A DNA stretch of 6,021 nt from Saprospiraceae bacterium (GTDB taxonomy: Bacteria > Bacteroidota > Bacteroidia > Chitinophagales > Saprospiraceae): contig JALVCY010000014.1 of NCBI GenBank assembly GCA_027009605.1, positions 1 to 6,021 of the forward strand. The letters run 5' to 3'. The notes below the pieces were generated by a model, which was not told the DNA's origin, did no database searches, and was given only the letters and a program-made list of their open reading frames with translations. Position 1 is the stretch's first letter. Each line of letters opens with the position of its first letter. This document shows, piece by piece, positions 5,885 to 6,021 of this stretch. The position numbers and the translations under genes were made by a program.

Positions 5885-6021
5885 CTAATTCTCCAACTCC
5901 ACCCGGATAGCCTGCACAAACTCATCGGTAACGTCCAATACTTCAATAATAAACTCATTGGTCGCTCCTTTTTGGATTAGGCGGATGGTGGCTTGGCGCT
6001 TGGTTTGTTGAGTCCCTTCCA
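5885..6021 (-). CDS. C-terminal end of a gene entering from the right, possibly Rpn-family
   Basis: On the - strand an open frame runs in from the right edge to the TAG at 5887-5885, giving 44 residues (EGTQQTKRQATIRLIQKG at the start, VEL-EN at the end). The composition is a natural protein tail: an EG/Gln/Lys/Arg-rich helix, a KGATNEFIIEVLDV hinge, and a second helix ending the chain. This layout resembles the ending of Rpn family (recombination-promoting nuclease/putative transposase, PD-(D/E)XK) proteins. There an EG-rich linker leads to a short LLxKGxxxEFIxEVTGLS-like helical pair. The nuclease core would lie outside the window, so neither activity nor intactness can be judged. The overlapping + strand frame (5786-5980) starts with TTG, has no recognisable features and is less likely. 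The family call is inference from a short tail. Confidence 0.5.
   Translation of the reverse strand, partial: EGTQQTKRQATIRLIQKGATNEFIIEVLDVTDEFVQAIRVELEN

Noticed and set aside
5786..5980. 64-codon + strand frame starting with TTG
   Set aside because: Its composition is random-looking, and it overlaps the more protein-like - strand tail ending at 5885. It also crosses the T8 and A7 tracts of the spacer.

Overview
This window most likely comes from a Bacteroidota chromosome (class not determinable). Several signs support this. A clean promoter of the Bacteroidota type (TTG, 20 bp, TAnnTTTG) precedes one gene. Gene starts have A/T-rich leaders without an evident Shine-Dalgarno sequence. One protein has a signal peptide cleaved before Gln in the style common in this phylum. 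The carboxyltransferase is of the kind common in this phylum. No mobile element, CRISPR array, rRNA or tRNA was seen.

Layout, left to right. (1) Positions 2-466, + strand: the 3' part of a gene whose product carries a SPOR-like (sporulation-related repeat) segment. Its true start lies outside the window. (2) Positions 467-650: a convergent spacer with an A-tract/GC-stem/T-tract hairpin that looks like a shared bidirectional terminator. (3) Positions 4186 down to 651, - strand: a tight three-gene run, probably one operon, with gaps of 30 and 20 bp. In transcription order it encodes an acyl-CoA carboxylase carboxyltransferase subunit closest to methylcrotonoyl-CoA carboxylase beta, an endonuclease/exonuclease/phosphatase (EEP) superfamily lipoprotein, and a small secreted protein that looks like an outer-membrane beta-barrel. 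(4) Positions 4187-4602: a 416-bp A/T-rich divergent regulatory region with the promoter for the rightward gene and a 13-bp palindrome. (5) Positions 4603-5775, + strand: a 390-residue secreted protein of unrecognised family. (6) Positions 5776-5884: a short convergent spacer. (7) Positions 5885-6021, - strand: the last 44 codons of a gene entering from the right, whose tail resembles the C-terminal end of Rpn/PD-(D/E)XK transposase-like proteins.

How the genes work together. The carboxyltransferase should act in the cytoplasm in branched-chain amino acid (leucine) or related acyl-CoA breakdown, and needs a biotin carboxylase/biotin carrier partner that is not in this window. The two genes behind it encode envelope proteins (a predicted phosphoesterase lipoprotein and a predicted outer-membrane protein). 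They may form their own functional pair that is merely co-transcribed with the carboxylase. I see no clear evidence of a novel defence or mobile system. The most unexplained items are the 390-residue secreted protein with its long control region, and the mixed metabolic/envelope operon.
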